A stretch of DNA of 64,000 nucleotides from Volvariella volvacea V23 (GCA_000349905.1 KB722740.1:1589309-1653308), one strand, 5' to 3'. Shown: positions 1 to 13,548, counted from the stretch's first letter. Program-made: numbers and translations. The notes: generated from the letters alone by a model not told the origin.

Positions 1-484
1 AGCGCCGTATCAATAGCAGCCTTGATATGAGCTGCACGCCCTCTATACTGATACTGCACCATCAAATTTCTCCAGGCATAAGAAAGACTCCGAAGAGCCC
101 TCCGAAATTCATACGTGTCACCGTCTTCAACTTGAGAGGGATTTATGAGATTGAACCACGTTGTTAGGCCCTCAACGGCGCCCATCCTCGTTTCTTCCGA
201 AAGGTACCTCGATATCTCGGTGAGAGTCTGGGTACGGCTAAGACAATGTGTTGCAATCAAGATGCTATAGACTTACGTCGGCAGAGAGAAGGAACTTGGG
301 ATAAGATGTTTGGTTCATGAAGGTGTCAAAGTCGTTGTCGTCCCATTTGGCTGTGATGAACTCGACCTTGCGGCTCTCGACCCATAGGTTCCATATGGCA
401 TCGCTGCTGGAGATGAGTCTACGAACCAAGTTAACCCCCGTTTTAGTGTCTCAAAGAATGGTCTACGCACTGTGAGGCTTCCAT
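1..484 (-). CDS. Unknown protein, 5' part only (runs off the left edge)
   Basis: Three exons join in one frame on the minus strand: 471-484, 277-418 and 227 to the window edge. The borders are GT-AG: donor GTGCGT with acceptor CGTAG, then donor GTAAGT with acceptor CCCAG. Translation starts with MEAS and gives about 125 residues before the sequence ends. The visible part is soluble and mixed in character, with many Trp and charged residues (for example IWNLWVESRK and LSYAWRNLMVQY), and has no signal peptide. I do not recognise a family. A TATAAA-like element lies about 120 bp upstream, which supports the MEAS start. The frame stays open upstream of the ATG, however, so an earlier start is possible. 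Confidence 0.6.
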
Positions 485-3400
485 GAAGAACTTGGCAAAC
501 GTCCCTCTCCAATAGTTTACTCTGCGCACCGAGCGCTGATATAGTCGCAGTGGTGAGGGTAGAGGAAGAAGAGGCTGTGAAGAGACTCCAACGCGACGAG
601 CTTTATAAAACCACCCAAAGGAGCTATCATCAAAGTCCAGTGCTGTGCTCGTATCACAAAAGCGTTAGGTTCGTTGAGGCCCTGCTTATTGTGCCGCAAT
701 AGGGAAATATCTATTGGTGCGCCGCAGTGGGTCTAAATATGGCTTCGTGGGCGTTGTATGACTCCCAAGCGTGGTGACGCGTGTGTAGCGGGCGTGGTTG
801 TCCCCATCGCCCTGAGGCGCCTATCGTTGGTGGAGGGTTCGAGTGGGTGCCAGGATTAGCTTCATTCCTCTGTTGATGCTGATGAGGGAAGGGCAAGTGG
901 GAAAGGTGAATATATGTGTGCGTATGCTCAATGATTTGGACAGGCTCTGCGAGTCGATGGCTCAGTGAAGGGGAAGAACGTTGAGAGGCGATGGATAACA
1001 AAGCCAGGATTAGATTGATTGTGTGTTACTGTTGAAGCGAAATGTTCAAAACAAGTGATCGAGCAAAACATTGGAACCGGGCCACCTTGAGTGGTGAACG
1101 CGCTTTGCTCGCGCACCAAGTCAAGCAGCACTTTATAGCACTTCAAATCAATTAATGTATTAAGCCTATACTAACCAACCAAGCTAAATAGGTAAGGTAA
1201 AAAGAAAAAGTCAACAAAACCAAGTCGCCCTAAAGCATAACGTGCGTGTAAACATCCCGACTCGTATCCTCGCAATCGTTCAACGTTCAACTTTGTCCAC
1301 CTCGTATCAAGTCCGTGAGATCCATCCAACAAGTCATAAATGTAAAAAGGCCAAAGTGGGGAATAAAAAAGGGTAGAGTTCTGCTCTGCTAGGAAACATA
1401 AATGCCCAGATGTGAACGAAATAAATCGAGAAGTGATTACAAACAGAACGCTGTTTGAAGTATCATAAGATCGTGAAGCGTAGAATCCACGTGTAGAAGA
1501 GCATGAAGTGGGAACGGAGAAATAAATGACGTAGACGCGTTGATGAATCGATGACGTATTTTTGAGGTAGCAGTGAGCATCATCTTAGCAACGCCGATGG
1601 CTACGACGGCTACAACGAAGACGACGACAATGATGACGGCTAGAGGAGGAAGAAAGAAGTGACAACCGCGACGACGCATAGATACAATACCCGGATCCGG
1701 AAGGGCGAGGGAAAGATTCGGCGGAGGCAAGGCCTCAATCTGCGGTAAGGTGGCCGCGGAGATAAATTGCCAAAAAGCGCCTTGGGCTCGAACTCGGGGT
1801 GAGAGGTGGGAGAAAAGGGCGAGTCGAACCCCACACCGGTTTATGGACTCGGGATACCGTTATCCTCTGGGGAACGATGGCCGATTAAATTAGCAGACCC
1901 TGCTGCTCCCCTAATCCAGTTCCTACGGGAGTGGTCAACGGTACTGTGCTGTGTACAAGTGTAGGGTGATCCATTGCGGGGAACAAAATGCCGATGTACC
2001 GTGGAAGGGAATGGGAAGTACCAGCCGCACAGAATGGTGCCGGTGAGCGAGAATTCCTATAAATAGGCGATAATATAAACAGCTCGGAGGGTCTACTCCC
2101 GAGATTTCGACTGATTGTATTGAGCTTTTCGTTCAGGCGACCAGCCTGCACTTTGCAGTTGGATGCTAGACTTGACTAAACACGGTCCTTCCTTCTCCCT
2201 ATTCGCCGTTCGCGTTTTCTGATAGGCATTGTCGTTAAAACCTCGGGGGTATGATCTCGTGCCGGCAAGATGGAAGCAATATAGATAGAGCTCAAGATGG
2301 CGAGGCACCGGCTACCCGTTAGATTAAGAGATTGAGGCAATTGGTATAGGGGGTGGCTTGGATTCCCGGCAGGTCGCTTTCATTGAAGCTGGCGGCGACG
2401 GTGTTTGACAGGGGCTTTGCCTTTGCACTTGAACCCAGAAGCCCGACTGTCGTGCGCTGCTCCGCCTTCCTTCTCCGGTCCGATAATAATAAAGAAAAGA
2501 GCAATAAACCACCTATTGAGGACCCGGGTGATCGATAGAACGTCCACCATCGAAAGTTCGACGGGACGCGCGAAGAAAAGCAAAACGGGGAAACGACTTC
2601 CACGTTTCAATCCTGCACGCCTTGACCTCTTTGCGACTATCATGACGCCTTCCATATCCGTGTCTATATCCACATGTCCAATCCTCTCATTTCTCCGAAC
2701 AACTTCCCATCAGGAAGGAAACCCCACATCAACTTTCCTTCTACAGCATCTGCGTTGATTCAGATCCAGAACAAGTCGCCGTCGTGTCGCATACGTGTCC
2801 ACCTTCCATATTCGACCGGAAATGCCTCCTTTTGTCCTTTGTATAGGTATCGCGATCACTCCCCCGTTGCGTCGTTCGTAATTCCGTAGCATTTTGCTTC
2901 CGTCATCGTAACCCTCTATTTTCTGTCGGCACCTCCGAGTCCCTAACACTCAAGTCCATCAACCAAAACGAATAGATAAATGCCGCAAGCCATAAGCCGT
3001 GAGCCGTAACGAGACGTAAAAGAGAGGCAGAACAGAACGATCTAGCCCAGTCCATTCAACACAACTCGTCCGAAAACAAAATCGTCCTTCATTTCGTCCG
3101 TTTCAGATACATGTATAGAGACATCATCGTTCCTGTACACGTCAACCGCCAACGTTATTCTTCGTCCCGCAATCAAAAAAACCCGCGAGTTGAAGTAGAT
3201 TGGATGTGGTGGGAGCAAGTGTTCAAAAGGGGCCCCGCCTTGCCTTGGCTCTGCCCTCCCGTATTTTATAACTTAACGGAACCATATATGAGCGAGTGTC
3301 CGAGGGGAGTGATCTTCGTGCTTGAAGAGGGGGGAGTTGAGGGGGATAGGGGTGGCAGGAGGGGGAAGAAGCGAGGATGGTGATGATGATGGATGTATGA

Positions 3401-4366
3401 CGATACTGATGAGAGTTTCCGTCGTCCATGCGAGAAATATCCATATGCAGCCTCCGTCACGCAAGCATGACCACGACCACAACCAGCTCCATGCGTGCAA
3501 TGGTGCATATGGAGTAGGCGTATCATAGGCAGCAACAAAAAGCGCCAACTTGCAAGTTCGATAAATAAAGAGTCATGTGTCCAGTCGAATCCAAAGCCAT
3601 CGATATCGTAGAAACTGCTGGTGCGTGTGAGGATGCGTACTGTCTGCTTTCGTCCGCTCCGTCTTGTCTCCTCTCGGCGATTGCGATCGTGTTCGGAATG
3701 TCCATCCGCAAAAGGGGGAAAAGATAATAGGAGGGAATAAAATGTCAAAACCATAACCTCATTCCTTGGGGGGTGGGGCTCGATCGAGTGGGGCTTCTAG
3801 AAAACTCCGAAAAACGACTCTGGCAAAACAGGGTGGGTGAGGGAGGAGAGGGGCATTAACGGTGTCCAAATATCCATTGTATAATATGAGTGTGTCAAGT
3901 GTTCGTATTTGTGCGTGTGCGTGGAACAAGTTTGACATGATGCGAGCATTTGTGGTAGTTATAGATAATAAAAAAAAGAATGAGAGATGACACCAGCAGC
4001 CAAACAGATAGCGACTAGCACTTCGTCAGGAGTATCGTTCAAGGCTACTTCGTTTCCATAGGAACATTATGCGGCATGAGATAGGACACAGGACGGGAGG
4101 GGAGGCAAGCAATAGGATGCAACGCGGTGGAATGGAAACGTGAAGGCGGTGGAGCGGGTTGTCGAGCGGGATGAAAATAATGATAAAACGAGGCGGAGCG
4201 GATACAGAAGGGCGGGTTGTAAAGCGGAAAAAGGTGAAGGGAGCAAAAGATGAAGGGTATGATTGATAGCAGCAGAACCAAATCCAGAACAGAGAGAAGA
4301 TATTCAAAGAAAAGCTTGAGAAAAGTGAATTAAGAAGGTCCAGGTGAAGAGTCCCTTGTTTTTAAT
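485..4366. other. Intergenic, no supported gene
   Basis: About 3.9 kb with only short open frames that lack coherent splice patterns. A frame around 1437-1834 on the minus strand could encode one very hydrophobic segment (PLAVIIVVVFVVAVVAIGVA), but no start, splice pattern or family supports it. The 3100-4300 part is purine-rich on the plus strand and probably holds the 3' untranslated region of the gene at 4367-5327. Confidence 0.4.
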
Positions 4367-5327
4367 TTAAACCATGGTGGACGCATGTCGCCGCGAGGAA
4401 GGGTGTAGGGGGACGGTCGAGTTCGTCGGGGGTGGCGGACGGACTGCACCGGGTCTGCGGTGTGTGTGTCTGGACATGATAATTTTGGCCATCGACATGG
4501 GGACTTGCGTTTGATATATTGATGGCACTGTTGAAGGATGAAGGGGAACAATCGCAACAATCAGTAAGCCCGCTGTCAACACATTGAAGAGTGAACGCCA
4601 AGAGAAAGCCCGCCCGTGTGACAGATGACAGTTAATAGCGGCTGACAGGAGCAGCACGCATACACGCACGCATACACACGGGAGATCCACCGGAAGCGAG
4701 GAAGAGAAGCCTGATGCACGGAGGGGAAGAGGGTTAAGAATAGCACTCACATGGTCGATCAAAAACAGGAGCTCCTCTTCTCAAGCTTTGAACATGAACT
4801 GAATTCTGCTGCTGCTGTCTCGTCGAAGACGAGGCCGGGAGTGGAGGCGGCGGGGGCGTGGATGCGGATGACCGTGAAGGAGTCCTATTGATTGTGTTCA
4901 TCAGGCCGACGCCCTGACCAATAACTCGGTTGTTGTGGCTCTCCGGGACGGTAAGAGAGACGGGGAGAGCGGGAAGGCTTTCCCATGTGAACCATCCCCA
5001 AGACCATTTTGGTTTAGGCGCTGTCGTGGTGACCGATGTGGGTACAGCGGGTGTGGCAGACGCCGGAGACGCCTCAGCTGACTGAGGGGGCGAAGCGAGC
5101 GCTTTCTCCTTTGGGGCAGTCTCTGTTGACTGTGCTTCCTTTACATCGACGAGTATGACGGGTTCCTTTGAACGCTTGGCCGAGAAGAGAGTTGCTCTGA
5201 GGACGGTGGCGAGGACGAAGATGACGACGGATAGCGCTAGAAGAATGCGGTAGGTTGCCAGGAAGTCGGAGGAGAGACGGGGGAAGGAGATGGGGAACTC
5301 GAGCGACGAGAGATGGAGAGTAGGCAT
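4367..5327 (-). CDS. Small single-pass membrane protein, hypothetical
   Basis: Two exons, 4751-5327 and 4367-4527, join in phase across a 223-nt intron (donor GTGAGT, acceptor CAACAG) to give 245 residues. The N-terminus is short and is followed by one hydrophobic helix at about residues 27-46 (ILLALSVVIFVLATVL). Then come a Lys/Arg patch (SAKRSK), an Ala/Pro/Ser-rich linker, a Trp-rich motif (PKPKWSWGWFTWESLP), and a Pro-rich tail with poly-Pro and poly-Gln. The layout suggests a signal-anchored protein with a cytosolic tail. The Trp-rich block looks conserved, but I cannot assign a function. The start is the first ATG in frame, preceded by a pyrimidine-rich leader. Confidence 0.7.
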
Positions 5328-8300
5328 TGTGAGGGAAGGATGGCTGTGGAGTGGAGGAATGGACTGAGTTATACCGGGGATGGCGGTGTATTAGGGTCCA
5401 GGTTTGGTTGCGGAAGAAAAGGCGAGGCAACGTGGGGGTGTCTCGTTCTTATTCTTCTGGCCTGCTAGTTGAATGACCGTGAGGCTTCAGGAGAGCCGGT
5501 AGACCTGGAGGACGGTGGATCAGTAGGAGCCAGGCGCGGACGAGGAGGACGCACTGAACGACGGTCAGAGCCCGAAACAACAGCACCAGCCAAAGCCGGT
5601 CCACTTCCAACACCCCCGCTAATATAACGCATCCTCGGCAAAGGCCGCACTCTCAGACCATCATTTCCCACGCTTGCTTACTCGCCGAGAACGATCTATC
5701 CGAGATATCCTCCATTCAACCACCTGATCCCCTTCTTGTGGCCTTGTCTTCCGAGGTATTCCATTCAATAATCCATTCAATAGTCCATTCAATAGTCCAA
5801 GCGTAGGTAGCCAACAGGCCTGATTATCTTGTCTGTGCATCTGTACATTGTGCTATTATCAATACAATGCTATATCCGCACCGCATTTTCGAACAGATCC
5901 TTCTGGTCTCCATGGACAACCTCCCCCGTTTCCAGTGTGGACCTCCGCCACATGACCGGCCCCATGTGCCATCGCGCACGCTAATTTGCCTCCACTCGCT
6001 TGTGCTCCTCTCACCAAACCGACAGTCTCGGCAGTCGGACGCCCCTTTAATGCCTCTGCTCCATCACCCCGCCACCTTCGCACTCACAAATAGTGATGGG
6101 ATGTGCACACCACCACCTGTTGCAAGTCTCAGGCAAAGGCTTCTGCCGATCGCAGAAACTGCCAGGGAAGTAAGGAGTGACTGGAGGACCGCTGCACCCC
6201 CTGATCGTGCAAGTGGTCTGACACCACAATTATATTGCCCAACGCTGGCAAAAGGGCTCGTAGCGGCGTGGATTCCGACCCTCACTCACGTCAACCAAGC
6301 CCTTTCATAACCGCCGCACAGATAAGCATCCGACCCGTGAGGTACGGAAGATTTCCTTCTATAGTGTCATGCTTCCAACACCCTCCCACCCTCTGCCAGG
6401 CTCATTGCCGCTCTGCGTTGGCAACTCCTGCGCTCCCGAAACGGCCATAGACGTGGCCAGCCTGTTGCTTGGCCTCGGGAGCCCGGACGAACGTAAGCTT
6501 CGCCTATACGGTATCAATTGATGGGTACCTTATCAGACTAGTTAGCAAGCGATGTCAACAAGTATCAGTAAGAGTGGTCGGCACCCTTACTTGCGTATCT
6601 CATCTGGGCCGGATTGCTCAACGCAATGGTTCGTAATGTCGTACCTACCGGCACAGTTCTCAGTAAGCCAAGCTGCACTTAGCTACAAGCTGACTAGAAT
6701 GCAGTCTGCTCATCTGACGTTACACTCAGGCTAGCCGCCCAATTGGCAATTCTTGCCATTCGGAATAGACACCACCAGCTCCCCCGATACTCAGGCTCCA
6801 TGCAAGGTTATTTCAGTTTTAAAGTCTCCAAGTTACCATCTAGAGACGTACATCATAATCCTATCACTGATCCTTTCGCAGCCGCACTCCGGGCTCGGGT
6901 CTCTCCAATTTTAGCATCACCGCGCCAGGCTTCTGCTCTTTGTCTTTACCCTACTGGGCTCTACCTCCGAGTTCTATGCAATAGCCCATAACAACGAAAT
7001 ACGTCCGACCCAACGACTGCTGGATGGCTTCTGATTTCTGCGTCTGCTCCTGCTCCTGCATCCAAGGGTTCATTCGGACACGACTCGGACCACCGATTCC
7101 CTCCCTCCTCCTCCGAACCAAGTAAAGCACCCCACTACGACAGGTCATTTCCCCACCTTATCATCTCATCCGTCAATGCCGAAATGAATTAACAGTCTGG
7201 CAGGGAAGTAAGTTCACCAACTGTCTCCGACGACGACGACGACAAAATTGATGGCCAAGGTGGTATGGTGAAGGTAAGGGTTGGTGGCGCCACAACGAGG
7301 ATGTAATTCATCCTGCTGTATTGCACACGCGCGAACCATCGGAGAGGTAAAGTTCCGTTCGAATGCAAGCCAGCATGTGGTGCTCTACTACCACTGGAAC
7401 TGGTACTGACACCGTAGGTGGTAGCCTCAAGTTCTCCCAGTCGTGTCGGCTGTCTGTGACCTGCACCCTGCGTGCATTGCAAGGGTCCAAATGATGCACC
7501 GGGGGCACAACACCACCTTAGCACCTACCGCACTGCACGACAACGCGTGTTTTTAATTTCTTGTCCTGAAGGGGCTTGCTCAGCCTCGCTCAGGGATCCT
7601 CAGAATCAGAGGGGATCCATTTTTGGCACGTTGACGTTCTGGCAGGCCACGCGGTCGAAGGTGGACTTGGAGGGGGTGGTCGCGAATGCCTTCCCTAACG
7701 GGTTGGAATTGACGTCTGATGATGGTATGATGCGTTGAGCTAATGATTTCCTCGCGAATGCGATTGAAGAAAGGTGTGCTTTTCTGTATATTGGCGCTTA
7801 ACTGCGCTTGAAGTGAACTTTGTACATATACGTACTATTGCATTTCACTGCGACAGGTACACGCACGCTTTACACGTGCTTGGCAATACTGATACATCCA
7901 CTACCAATGCACGTACCCCCACCCCCCAAAAGCTCTCCGTTATGAAAGATTCAAATCGAAGTGCCGATGCGTTTCATGTGAGTTCTTAAGAAGTGTGTTG
8001 TGTCAGTGCATGGATAAAACGCGACGACGGCTTTGTCAAGTGGCGATGGAGTGCGGTTGCGGGTTGTAGGTTGCGGGCACGGGGTGCGGTAATGAACTAT
8101 GTGATTAATGTTGCACCAAGTCGTCACATTGGAAAACTGTGTGTTTGTTGCGGCTGCGCGGTGGTGGTTGGGCAATGAATTGAATTGACTGTGCATACGC
8201 GGTGCTGGAACGCGTACGCGTACGACTGCGACTTTTGAGCCGCGAATCTCAATGCTTGAAGCTTGACGTGTGGGGGTGATATAAATGACCTAAGAGGGCT

Positions 8301-8665
8301 CGGGGTGGGTGACCTGGGTGCTCAGTTCAGTGGGTTCACTCGAAGAATAGGAAGGGACACCGGTTATAAGATGTATGGTTAACTGGAGGGTGACATGGTT
8401 TGCTTACTGTCCACATTCGTCTATAATTGCGAGCTGCTGAGTTTATTTTATGCGGTATCGGAGGCCGAGCTTGGGGACGACCACGATAGTTATAGTAGGC
8501 ATATCTTCCTATATATATCAAATATTCCTTGCTAATTATATGCGTCGACGTTGAGATAGATATAGCATCCTTTGGCACCAACACATGATTGTCGCTTATG
8601 ATATTGGAATACCATGAATGTGCTATCTGCGATACATGACATCTCTAGTTCAAGTTCTTCAAGTT
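5328..8665. other. Intergenic, no supported gene
   Basis: About 3.3 kb. Short frames exist on both strands, for example 5465-5671 minus, but none has a recognisable domain or consistent splice borders. The stretch from about 8330 to 8620 is AT-rich and is the 3' flank of the esterase gene to the right. Confidence 0.4.
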
Positions 8666-9658
8666 CTACGCAGGAACACACTGGGAGTACCAATCGTTGG
8701 TGTATTTACAAGTGTACCCGCTGACGCAAGTGGTTGGTCCACTGTATCCAATTCCACCACACTGCCCCCAAGCAGGAACAGTCCCCGTAGGCGTCGGAGT
8801 CGTCGACGTACTGGTCGATGTAGAGCTCGAACTTGACGACGACGACGACGACGACGAAGTTGGGCCCGGATTACTCCCCACAGATCGAATAGCGCTCTGC
8901 AACGGCGCCAGCCACTTTGCAGCAATTTTGACGTTACCATTGTCGTTTGGATGTACGCCGTCGTAGGTGTCGAACGCGGTGCTGAACCCTGTGTATTGGT
9001 CGACGACGGTGATGGGGGAGGCGGTGGTGGATTTTGTGGGTGCCCAGGAGACGATTGCGCTGTTGAATGCGATAACACGGTTGTTGCACTCAGCGCAGGT
9101 ACTGGGATTCATGGGGATTATTTGGGCCACCTGAATACTGCTCGGTAATTACCTATGGTGGAATGCGGCTAGACCTACCAAGATCTTCATATTGGGGTTG
9201 CTCGCGCGCATTTGGTCTACCAACGTGTTGAATGAGGCAATGATAGTGCTGGGCGCAATATTGCTCCAGACGTCGTTCGTCCCAAGGTGCATCATGACAA
9301 TGTCGGGACGGGTGGACGAGAGCCAACCAGGGAGGAGGTTCTGGTTAGCGATATTTGTGGAAAGGTATCCACCATGTCCTTCGTTGTCGCCATCGTATGA
9401 TATACCACACCCTTGTGCGGGAAGTGTTCCAACCATGTCAATGTTGGTGTAGCCACTGGATTGGAGTTGATTCCATAGCAAAGCGCGCCAGCATCCCTAT
9501 GGAAAAAGGAAGGGGTGTTAACGGAATAATAGACTTGAGATTAAAAATGGACTGACTGGAGAACCGGTGATGCTGTCTCCCAGAGGCATGATCCTGACTT
9601 GCGCCAAAACGCTAGTCAACGATGCAGCGACAGCGATGGAGACACCAAGGAACTTCAT
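8666..9658 (-). CDS. Secreted CE3-like SGNH esterase with C-terminal CBM1 (copy 1)
   Basis: Exons 9557-9658, 9179-9496 and 8666-9130 give 294 residues. A signal peptide ([19 protein letters not shown]) precedes an SGNH hydrolase domain. The catalytic Ser is in [11 protein letters not shown], block II is GHGGY, block III is HLGTNDVW, and the Asp/His pair is in DGVHPND. A Ser/Thr/Pro linker with a long Ser run leads to a fungal cellulose-binding module (WGQCGG, YSQCVPA, four Cys). Family knowledge points to an extracellular acetyl(xylan) esterase held on cellulose. Both introns interrupt the same codons as in the copies at 24883 and 26604, so the three are paralogues; this one lies about 15 kb away. 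No biochemical specificity can be read from the sequence. Confidence 0.93.
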
Positions 9659-9737
9659 GGCTTCAAAGTTGGGTGCTCAGAGGACGTGCTTGAGCAGGTA
9701 CAGATGCTACGTGGATCGCGTGCACCCACAGGACATC

Positions 9738-9744
9738 TTTTATA
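9738..9744 (-). promoter_or_regulatory. TATA element of CE3-like copy 1
   Basis: TATAAAA on the minus strand, about 80 bp upstream of the start codon at 9658, a usual distance for a basidiomycete core promoter. Confidence 0.5.
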
Positions 9745-10363
9745 CGTGGATTAGAACGGGTGCAAAATCGCTAATTCGCGTTGCGGTATTCATCCGTGCT
9801 TTTTCCTTGAAAGTCTGGGAGGGGTCACATGTCGGTCCTAGGCTGCAGGATTGCCCCGTTTGCCACCCATCTTCAAATTCATGTTCAATGCCGGTGCGTC
9901 GCGCGCCGTCGGATAAATCAGCGTGTCGTTGAGAAGTCAGATAAACCACAGTTACGGCTTCTTCACCTACAAACCTACGACTTTTCCGCCTATAGAACGG
10001 CCAGGTGCTCAATTACACGGCGTCTCACCGATCATACGAGGTATCATTGACTTTGCGGACATCTTGAAGCCACCAACAATTCAAACAGAAGAAAGTACAA
10101 CACGTGGTATTCAGATTTAAGCGTTTTACACGATACATGGCTACAATCAGAGAGCGAGAGGGGAGAGATAGTAACAATGTCCGAGAAAAAAAATCTGCCG
10201 ATAAAGGTATCACAATAATAACAAAGAACGGAAAGCGAGCGACGAATCAAACAAGAAGTCCGATTGAATACTTAAGCCCTTGCACGAGGGGGGGTTATAA
10301 AAGTTACACGAGTGGTATCCATCACAGTTTCCTTCCTAGCACCACCGCCTTGCCAGTGAATAA

Positions 10364-12031
10364 TCACATAACCAGCACTCCAGTGGTATATTTTTGGCTC
10401 CCACTCAATCTTGGTGGCTTGGCGTTGCTGTTAAGGACCAACGAAGACGATTGTTGGGGTATAAAAGATTGAATGGAATTTGAAGTCGAGGTGGACGCGG
10501 CGGGCGCTGACACGAATGTAGTTTCGTCAGCGAGACGTAGCCTCTCCAATAGGCTGCCACCGCCAAGGGAGGCACCGGCAGCAATTGCATTGAGTCGGCA
10601 GTTCACCGAAGCGGCTGCCCCTGACCTGGCCCGTTTTAGGCTCTGCATGGCAAACCACCGTTCGATTGTGTTCATGATATCCTAAAGGTGCTACGTGAGC
10701 GGCGGTGATGGCACTACGATGGGTGGAGAGACTTACGGCGATGAGGAATTGGTGCTGATTGGTCTTGCCCCAAATGAGCATCCCGGTCTGATCACGAATA
10801 GAGAGCTTGTCACGGAAGGCCGTCGTTCCAGCTACGAACTTGGCCTTGCATAGCTTATCGTTCGCATGGGTAATAAGAGCGTGCATTGCGCACAGACGAG
10901 TGAAGTCGGGCTCATGGTTGACGAGGAAATCCAAGCAGAGATGGACATCATCAGCTGTGGCAATCCCGGCGGTATATAGGGCTCCAATGAATCCGGCAGT
11001 GTTTACCCCACGTGAGGATGTGTCTTCGGACGAAGCAGGCAATTGTTGCCAGTCACCGTTCTAATCAGGGATATCAGGATCAATCTTCGCAATAATAGGA
11101 AAGTCAGACATACAAGTCTCCAGTGCTCGCGGAAGATACCCAATGCACCAAATCTCAATGCAACCCGAACTTCCTTGAACTTGTGGATGCCACGAATAGA
11201 CAATTCCTTCAAGATAGTATGCGCAACAGTGGCCGTCGGGGTGGCAGATTGGTAATCTTGTATACCAAGGTCGAGAAGCACTTTGACCAAGGCTTCAGTG
11301 CCTCGCCAAAGTAGGATTTCAACACCTTCGTTGACCATGGACCGTGTGTTCCAAGCAAGAACGGAATCTCGAGGAGGGTACTCAGAGTCCGGACTGGCAG
11401 TTGAGGATGATATCGGACTTGGATAATTGTGAGCATCGTTCGCAGAGGATGAAACGACCTCGGAGGTGGAGGGCTTGAAGGCAGTGATGAGCTTGGTGGT
11501 CTGCGAGTATTGTGCTACTACGGGCGTTGGAACCTGGAGCAGTGCATCCTTGTCCTTGAAGTCCTGGATGTCTCCATCTGAGCACTGATCGCAATCAGAA
11601 CACGGAATCATTGGAGCATGGAACAAGGGAGTGGGGATAGAGTAGATCTCGTCCATGACGGGTGTCACAACACGAGTACTGCCGCATGACGAGGTAGTGG
11701 TACTGGTTGAACCGCGGCGATGAGAGGGGTTGAAGCCCGAAGGCGGACTGGCTAGCAAAAGAGTATCAGAGTCGGTATTCGAGAAATCGAAAAGACCATT
11801 TCCAATACTGGCGCCAGCGCCGGACCGGGAGGTGTGGTTGAAGAGCCTGTTGGGAATATGTGACCAAGCAGCGCCTAATCCGGTGGCCGGAGGAGGAAGC
11901 GCGCGTCCGCGCTCAAGATGTTTGGATAAGGAAAGAGTATCGATCTGCAATTGTCGAGCCGGGTTGTATACCCTGGGTCTGGGTTGGGGATGGAGGAGGG
12001 GTGTCGCGGTGGGAGGATGAGCGAAAGGCAT
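10364..12031 (-). CDS. Serine-rich protein with a MIF4G-like helical C-terminal half, hypothetical
   Basis: Exons 11114-12031, 10737-11060 and 10364-10681 join in phase to give 519 residues. Donors are GTATGT and GTAAGT. Residues 1 to about 215 are low-complexity, rich in Ser, Thr and Pro. Residues about 220-430 are helical: NEGVEILLWRGTEALVKVLL, ELSIRGIHKFKEVRVALRFG, then TAGFIGALYTAGIATADDVH and FTRLCAMHALITHANDKL. The last motifs resemble the FIGELFK...M and LCxLLxTxGxxL pattern of MIF4G domains of eIF4G-type proteins. That is a weak resemblance from memory, so a translation or mRNA role is inference only. The tail is again Ser/Ala-rich. There is no signal peptide or membrane segment. Confidence 0.8.
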
Positions 12032-13548
12032 TGTAATATCTATAAAAATAAATCAAAAAGCACGAGTGACAGCGATGATGTTGGAGAGAAAAAGTGGCTT
12101 GGAGGAAAGGAAGGTGGAAGAGTATCCTTCAGCTTTCTGCGATTGAAAGTATATGAAGAAAAGCCTCGATTCAATCTCGAGGAGTAAGGAAGGACTGTGA
12201 GGAAGGAATAGTGATGGGGGAGTGGACAAAAAGCAGCTAAGCCCCTGCTTTTAAGGGGGTTGAAGACGGGTTGGTTTTAAACCCTCCGAAGTCAATGTAG
12301 AGATAACCTCAAAGCGTAGAGCCCTGGCGGCCGCGCCGGCTTTTGACGGATGGACATTTGAGGATATGTGGTCATGGCGTCAATCCATGCTCGCCATTGC
12401 CTTGGAACGCATCGAAACTTTCTGTGTTCAGGTTTGGCTCTCCAACTGAGAATGACACCGTAAGGGCTGGATCCAGAAAGGGACAGCTCCAGAAAAATCT
12501 CCCGGACAACGAAATGGTGCTGTAAATGTCCTCCAAAATTTTGGGTGCCGCTACTAAGCGAGGGCGCGGCAATGGTTGAGCGCATTGATGCGAGGGTCGC
12601 AATGAATTGTAAGGCAATTTTTAATGTGTTGATGCCCGTCCGCACCGCAGCGTGACCGACTTTACCTATGGAGTCAGAACTGCAAACCAAAGGAGAAAGC
12701 GCAGGCTCTGGTTTCCAGGAGCAGGAACTCTGGTGGGAAATGTCGAGCACTCTCAGCCCCCAAAACAGAATGCTGAAAAAAAGATAGGATGAGGACAGTG
12801 CCTTGATAAAAAGGAAGTGGGATCACGAGGCGAAGGTTCGAAGCAGTAGGTTACGTACAACCTCAGTCGGCCAATCCCCGATTGGTGTTTTCCCATTCCT
12901 CTGCCCCACCAGCATCTTGTTCTACTGTTTAAGCGTGATCTTCTGCTGTAGCTATCGTTTGAACTCGACACCCACGGTGGAGAGCGTCGTCGAGAAGTGA
13001 GACCGGCATCTAAATTGTAAAAAAGCAGTTCAAGAAGATTTAATTGACCCGTTAATTTTAACCCACACTAACTTTTGTTGGTTGCCGAGCGTGAGCAAAA
13101 CATATCAAAATTGACAAATCTTCTCCAACAACTTGGACCAGTCTATTCATTTCCGTCATCTAGTTCAGGGATAACATTTGATGATAGGTGTGCATTGTCC
13201 CATCTGATCTTTTGAGGTACGCGCGAAGCTTGGGGCTGTATGCAATCTGCCGTCTAAAATCTGCATTGGGGAAGCAATACGGACATGCAACTATTGTATA
13301 TCAATGAAACGATCTTCGCCGCTCCGAATAAGCAGCTGAGCAGCTTCGACATCAAACGCAGTTATCGGTGAACGCGCAAGCGGAAAGGTGGAAGGTAAAC
13401 CTGACTTCTGATATTATACTGTACGTTAACCCCCATGCCCATGTGGTCCTAACTAACTCACACAGTAAGTTGAATAAGCCTCCGTCAGAAAAACCCTCTC
13501 CCACCTTCCGCTGAAGATTTGATCCACCGTTCCTCGGCCCTAATAAAC
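12032..13548. other. Intergenic, no supported gene
   Basis: About 1.5 kb between the 5' end of the gene at 10364-12031 and the 3' end of the GH31 gene. It probably holds the promoter of the former on its left and the GH31 3' untranslated region on its right. No coherent coding signal was found. Confidence 0.4.

Noticed and set aside
1740..1890. tRNA-like stretch on the minus strand with GGTTCGACTC B-box-like sequence
   Set aside because: The T stem does not pair (GGGG against CGCC with a mismatch next to the loop) and no acceptor or anticodon stem can be formed.
3266..3754. 162-codon minus-strand frame with His-rich stretch
   Set aside because: Composition follows the local GATGATG/CATCATC repeats; no start context, domain or splice support.
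7189..7738. Overlapping frames around 7.2-7.7 kb
   Set aside because: No domain, no consistent splice sites, no start context; treated as intergenic.
8697..9148. Plus-strand frames with Asp and Gly runs opposite the first CE3-like gene
   Set aside because: They are antisense shadows of the Ser-rich linker and active-site exons.
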